The notes beneath the pieces were generated by a model. That model made no database searches, had not been told where the DNA came from, and worked only from the letters and a program-made list of their open reading frames with translations. A program made the translations under genes and the position numbers. Shown here piece by piece: positions 60,701 to 64,000 of a stretch of 64,000 bases of DNA (positions are counted from its first letter, which is position 1; each line of letters begins with the position of its first letter). This stretch comes from Rhizobium sp. NXC14 (lineage in GTDB: Bacteria > Pseudomonadota > Alphaproteobacteria > Rhizobiales > Rhizobiaceae): NCBI RefSeq assembly GCF_002117485.1, contig NZ_CP021033.1, positions 744,001 through 808,000 on the forward strand, in the 5' to 3' direction.

Positions 60701-61012
60701 TCATTCGTCCAGACGACCAGCCAAACGCTTCATGAGATCCATCCGCTCATGAAAGATCGCTACGATCAAAGCGGGCGCACCCTCGCGAGGCAGACAAAAG
60801 ACGTAGTGATGTTCGCACCGCGCCATTCGTAATGCCGGATGAAGCGCGCTCATATCCTTGAACGGACCCTTGCCTTCAGCGAGATTTGCAATACCTCGCT
60901 CCAAAGCTGAGACGTAGCGGCGCACCTGAGCAGTACCCCATTGCGCCCGCGTGTAGCGAATTACAGAACGTAGATCGGATTCCGCGTCTGCCGTAAGGAT
61001 GTAGGCTGTCAA
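60701..61012 (-). CDS. parE: ParE/RelE-family toxin
   Basis: 103 residues. Small RelE/ParE fold: ADAESDLRSVIRYTRAQWG, YVSALERGIANLAEGKGP, and HHYVFCLPREGAPALIVAIF, ending with the ERMDLMKRLAGR helix, as in ParE proteins. ParE toxins inhibit DNA gyrase. The start overlaps the antitoxin stop by 4 bases (ATGA), the normal TA arrangement. It stabilises plasmids or islands. Confidence 0.9.
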   Translation of the reverse strand: MTAYILTADAESDLRSVIRYTRAQWGTAQVRRYVSALERGIANLAEGKGPFKDMSALHPALRMARCEHHYVFCLPREGAPALIVAIFHERMDLMKRLAGRLDE

Positions 61013-61260
61013 GCACGATCCTCGGCAATCTCCTCATCGAGGATGTCGCCTACGGTTTTGGTCGATAGTTTTCCCGCGAGCCCGTCCTTGATGCGCGTGT
61101 TCATCAACGTTTTCAGCTCCTGCCAGGCCCGATCTCCATCTGTGTCGCCAGGAAATAGGCGCTCGAGTGCATACTGTTTGATTGTCTTGCCCTGCAAAGC
61201 TGCCAGCGCCTTCAGGCTCTGATGTTGCTGGTCCGTTATGTCGATCGTCAATCGGCTCAT
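61009..61260 (-). CDS. parD: ParD-type antitoxin
   Basis: 83 residues. N-terminal ribbon-helix-helix: RLTIDITDQQHQSLKALAAL, then QGKTIKQYALERLF. The C-terminal acidic tail (VGDILDEEIAEDRA) binds and neutralises the toxin. It precedes the toxin gene as usual. A perfect palindrome lies 34 bp upstream, a probable autorepression site. Confidence 0.9.
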   Translation of the reverse strand: MSRLTIDITDQQHQSLKALAALQGKTIKQYALERLFPGDTDGDRAWQELKTLMNTRIKDGLAGKLSTKTVGDILDEEIAEDRA

Positions 61261-61293
61261 CGAACTACTCCCTGAACTGAAAACCTACATTAG

Positions 61294-61303
61294 CACATAT
61301 GTG
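61294..61303. promoter_or_regulatory. ParD operator candidate
   Basis: CACATATGTG, a perfect 10-bp palindrome 34 bp upstream of parD, followed by a second TATGTGG half-site at 61306. Ribbon-helix-helix antitoxins bind short repeated sites of this type. Confidence 0.55.
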
Positions 61304-61805
61304 GGTATGTGGCCACCGCACAATGTCTCTGAACCAATTCAGCAGCAGCATTCGCTATCACTCCACTCATCACGTATCGCTTCGGTGGGGGAACCGTCGA
61401 TCTTCAAATGGCTGCAGTTCAAAGGAATCGAACCGGAGACGGCTCGCCGGAAATACCTATGTGTTTGGCGACCGGTGTTTTTTCCCTTCTTCGGCACACG
61501 GCCACTTCCAGTCGATCCATTATGCGATCTTCTTCGCCCAGAACATGAACACAACTGCAACAGAGCAGACGCTTGCCTCGAAAACACTAGATGGGTTTCC
61601 AACGGCTCTTGACTAGGCAGTAGCCGGCCATGCAGTCCCAGGCACGAAAATCCTATTCCGTCGCCCTCGCCTGTGGCCTCCATCGGAGAGCCGTAAGGTA
61701 AGGGCGAGCAGGGCGGAAGCCACCCCGCAAGAGATCCACGCTAAGCGACCGCTCTTGATACTGCGTCATGCATGCTCCGATTGAGACCTCCGCGCGAGGC
61801 AAAAT
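61304..61805. other. Gene-free stretch
   Basis: About 500 bases without a supported gene. A tRNA T-arm-like string (GGTTCGATTCC on the minus strand near 61426-61436) lacks a matching stem and is not called. Confidence 0.4.
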
Positions 61806-61838
61806 CCGGTCGGACGCCGCTGAAAACGCCGCGACCGG
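61806..61838 (-). terminator. Stem-loop behind the RTX gene
   Basis: CCGGTCG-N19-CGACCGG, perfect 7-bp arms, 17 bases beyond the RTX stop. On the minus strand it is followed by ATTTTG, consistent with a terminator for the RTX gene. Confidence 0.55.
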
Positions 61839-61854
61839 AGATCCCGCATCATAG

Positions 61855-64000
61855 TCATCCGAACGTGAAGTTGCTGCTGCTCAACCCTGAAGCCGCCGAC
61901 GAGAAGGCCGCAAGCTGCTTGGCTGCCGCAGAACCGTTGCCATCCGGATCCCACGAAATGCCCGTTGATGTAACCATGAAGTAGCCGTGAGCGGCATTCG
62001 GCGCGCTTGCCGAAAACGACAGGTACGACGCTACGTTCGAACCCGCCGGAATCCCGAAGCTAGCCGAATCGAGCTGGATCATATCCCCCAATGTCGGCGA
62101 GAAATCGGTGATGGTATCGACGCCTGTCGTGTTTTCCAAAAGGAACCAGTCGGCCCCCGCTCCACCGGTCAAGGTGTCGTTACCGGCACCCCCGACAATG
62201 TAGTCGTTACCGTCCCCACCATTGATCGTGTCATTGCCATCGTAGCCGAGAGCCAGGTCGTTGCCAGCACCCAGTTTTATGGAGTTCACGTCCTCGGTCC
62301 CCCAGATGGTATCGTCACCGTCGCCCGCCTCGACGTTTTCGAAGGCGCCCTGCGCCAACGCGTAAGTCAATGATCCGGGACCCGTGAAGACGAGAAGGTC
62401 AATCCCGTTGTCGCCTGAATACCACGTGTCGTACTGATCGATTTCGATGCGGTCGTTTCCGTCCATGCCCTGAAGGCTGTCGGCCCCGTCGCCACCGATT
62501 ATGATGTCGTCGCCGCCGAAACCTTGGGCGAAATCGTCACCCGCGCCAAGTTTCATCACGTTCGCGCCGTCGGTACCGTAAACGATGTCGTCCCCGAAGC
62601 CACCTTCGACATTTTCGAAGGCGCCCTGCGCCAGCGAATAGTCGAGGCGACCATCACCGGTGAACACGAGCGTGTCGGTTCCGTTGTCGCCGGAATACCA
62701 CTCATCATACTGGTCGGCCTCGATGCGATCATCTCCATCGCCTCCCATCAAGGAATCTACGCCAGCGCCACCGTTGATCGTATCATTGCCACCCTGTCCG
62801 AAGACCGTGTCGGCGCCGTCTGTACCATATATCCGGTCATTGCCAGCGGTCCCGTATAACTGCGCGACTGTCGCATCAATGAAGCTGAGGGTAGTGCCAT
62901 CGGCGAACTCAAATTTCTCGATGTTCGTACCCATATTGGCAAGCCTGAGTTCACCTGACTTCCCGCCCTTCGACCACGTCAAGCGAAGTGCATTGCCTTC
63001 TGCCGGCGTGCTGGTTCCGTTATAGTCGTAGTAGCCGACTGTCAGATCGGACAGATTCAGATCGCTGAATACGATCTTATCAGTTCCACCTGTTGACGTT
63101 TCGGCGGCAGCCTTGATGAAGACCTGTCCGTTGGCCTGCCGATAAATGTAGACGTCGTTGCCGGCACCGCCGTTCAGGTACTGCCAGGCGCCTGCAGTCG
63201 TCGCGCCCGCGTCGAGCACGTCATTGCCGGCACCGCCAGTGATCGATTCTGCCGCGGCGGTACCCAAAAGATAGTCGTTGGTCGTGCCGCCGGTTATCCG
63301 GTTGGCGACATAGGACAGTGACGTGAACGTTCCGGTGGTGACGCCCAACGACTGGGTGATAACATTAACCGTCGTTCCGCTGTCCAGATACTGCACCTCG
63401 AGGGTCTTTCCACCTGACGAATTGTAGGTCTGCTCCACCCGAGTCCAGGGATTTGCATTAGTCGGATCATATACCGTCGCACTCCGGATCACATTGAAAT
63501 CGTCGAGGATCTCCTTCGAGACAATCGCGCCGCTAGCGGCGACGTAGGTCGTCCGAGTGGAGGTTCCATCAGCAGCTTTTATCTGCTCCTGGAGTTTCTT
63601 CCCGGCACCATCCACCGTCGTACTCTTGAGGATATTGCCGATCGGATCGACATCGACGGTGCGCGTCTGAGTGACAACGCCGCTGCTGTTTTTGGTGACG
63701 GCGACCTGCGTCACGGCGCCGCTCGGCTTCGTCGTCGTGGTTTCGCTATACTCGTAGACGCCGTTGTTGTCCGCGTCCTTGTTAAGAAGGGTCACGACGC
63801 CGTCGTGGCTCGTCTGGAAAAGACCTTTCGCCTTGGTGGTGCCATTGGCATTCGTTTCGGTGATCGTCGTGCTGATGCTGCCGTCGATCTGCCGGGTGGC
63901 GACCATGGTCACTTCGTACCGACCGTCGCCGTCGATATCCATCCGGGTGGTTTTGATCACTCCGTCAGGGCTGGTCGTGGTTTCCGTCGCAGCCGGAACG
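61855..64000 (-). CDS. Large RTX (hemolysin-type calcium-binding) protein, C-terminal part
   Basis: The frame stays open to the last base of the window, so the N-terminus is missing; about 714 codons are visible. The visible N-terminal part (to about residue 190 of the visible sequence) is Thr/Val-rich with repeated short strands and a DIDGDGRYEV calcium motif. Then come RTX nonapeptides of the GGxGxDxxx type: GGAGNDVLDAG, YGTDGADTVFGQGGNDTING, GGDGNDYIVGGAGNDTLTGG. Two tandem 92-residue modules lie within (see repeat). The end, GADWFLLENTTGVDTITDFS and FNLSS-like strands, resembles serralysin-type C-termini that direct type I secretion. A secreted adhesin, enzyme or biofilm protein; exact role unknown. 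Confidence 0.88.
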   Translation of the reverse strand, partial: VPAATETTTSPDGVIKTTRMDIDGDGRYEVTMVATRQIDGSISTTITETNANGTTKAKGLFQTSHDGVVTLLNKDADNNGVYEYSETTTTKPSGAVTQVAVTKNSSGVVTQTRTVDVDPIGNILKSTTVDGAGKKLQEQIKAADGTSTRTTYVAASGAIVSKEILDDFNVIRSATVYDPTNANPWTRVEQTYNSSGGKTLEVQYLDSGTTVNVITQSLGVTTGTFTSLSYVANRITGGTTNDYLLGTAAAESITGGAGNDVLDAGATTAGAWQYLNGGAGNDVYIYRQANGQVFIKAAAETSTGGTDKIVFSDLNLSDLTVGYYDYNGTSTPAEGNALRLTWSKGGKSGELRLANMGTNIEKFEFADGTTLSFIDATVAQLYGTAGNDRIYGTDGADTVFGQGGNDTINGGAGVDSLMGGDGDDRIEADQYDEWYSGDNGTDTLVFTGDGRLDYSLAQGAFENVEGGFGDDIVYGTDGANVMKLGAGDDFAQGFGGDDIIIGGDGADSLQGMDGNDRIEIDQYDTWYSGDNGIDLLVFTGPGSLTYALAQGAFENVEAGDGDDTIWGTEDVNSIKLGAGNDLALGYDGNDTINGGDGNDYIVGGAGNDTLTGGAGADWFLLENTTGVDTITDFSPTLGDMIQLDSASFGIPAGSNVASYLSFSASAPNAAHGYFMVTSTGISWDPDGNGSAAAKQLAAFSSAASGLSSSNFTFG
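62179..62730 (-). repeat. Two tandem 276-bp modules inside the RTX gene
   Basis: Copy 1 spans 62730-62455 and copy 2 spans 62454-62179. Each encodes 92 residues starting DRIExDQYDxWYSGDNG, continuing LxFTGxGxLxYxLAQGAFEN and ending in GG-x-G-x-D nonapeptides. They are clearly similar but not identical, so the duplication is old or under selection. Confidence 0.85.

Noticed and set aside
61426..61436. GGTTCGATTCC on the minus strand, like a tRNA T-loop
   Set aside because: The flanking bases cannot form a 5-bp T-stem and no acceptor, D or anticodon arms can be folded.

Overview
The window looks like part of a large accessory replicon (megaplasmid or secondary chromosome) of a Rhizobiales bacterium (Rhizobium, Agrobacterium or Ensifer type). 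The basis is a high-GC alphaproteobacterial gene style, very dense ABC-transporter and catabolic operons, several GTG/TTG starts, and rhizobial-type sulfone, sulfonate and sugar-acid genes. There are no rRNA or tRNA genes, no replication genes and no CRISPR array. The organism is inferred from gene content, not identified.

Layout. (1) 1-16.5 kb is a catabolic island: a VCBS-repeat protein, two unusual shikimate-dehydrogenase-like enzymes, an SMP-30 lactonase, a Gfo/Idh/MocA oxidoreductase, an IclR regulator, a complete carbohydrate-type ABC importer, an aldo/keto reductase, two TIM-barrel isomerases, a DHDPS-family lyase, an MhpD-type hydratase and an SDR. Three copies of a TGGAA-N5-TTCCR dyad precede the IclR gene, the transporter operon and the last SDR, and probably define the IclR regulon. 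(2) 17-23 kb is a leftward thiolase/quinone-reductase/hydrolase/SDR run diverging from an HxlR regulator, flanked by a decayed hydrolase on one side and a gene graveyard (IS3-family transposase remnant, GntR FCD-domain remnant) on the other. (3) 23.7-29.7 kb is a leftward operon with a polar-amino-acid ABC importer, an MmgE/PrpD protein and an NtaA-type flavin monooxygenase. (4) 30.4-38.7 kb is a leftward operon with sfnB, a full Liv-type ABC importer, sfnG and an msuE-like FMN reductase, that is, dimethylsulfone or organosulfur use. (5) 39.5-60.3 kb reads rightward: TetR regulator, DsbA-like isomerase, GlcD-type flavoprotein, molybdopterin sulfoxide reductase, Dpp-type importer, three LLM monooxygenases, an acyl-CoA-dehydrogenase-like flavoprotein, a ketopantoate-reductase-like enzyme, a second FMN reductase, an Ssu/Tau-type importer and a D-2-hydroxyacid dehydrogenase. 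(6) 60.7-64 kb holds a ParDE toxin-antitoxin pair and the C-terminal part of a large RTX protein cut by the window end.

How it fits together. From 23.7 to 60.3 kb there are four ABC importers of four different classes, five LLM flavin monooxygenases and two FMN reductases. This looks like a scavenging array for organosulfur compounds and possibly aminopolycarboxylates: import, flavin-dependent C-S or C-N cleavage, reductase support, then clean-up of the carbon skeleton. Related A/T-rich dyads (CTAY-N7-RTAG) lie upstream of three of its units, which suggests a common regulator. The best candidates for undescribed biology are the hydroaromatic or sugar-acid island with two AroE paralogues lacking the usual substrate-binding serines, and the Liv-type importer embedded in an sfn operon.
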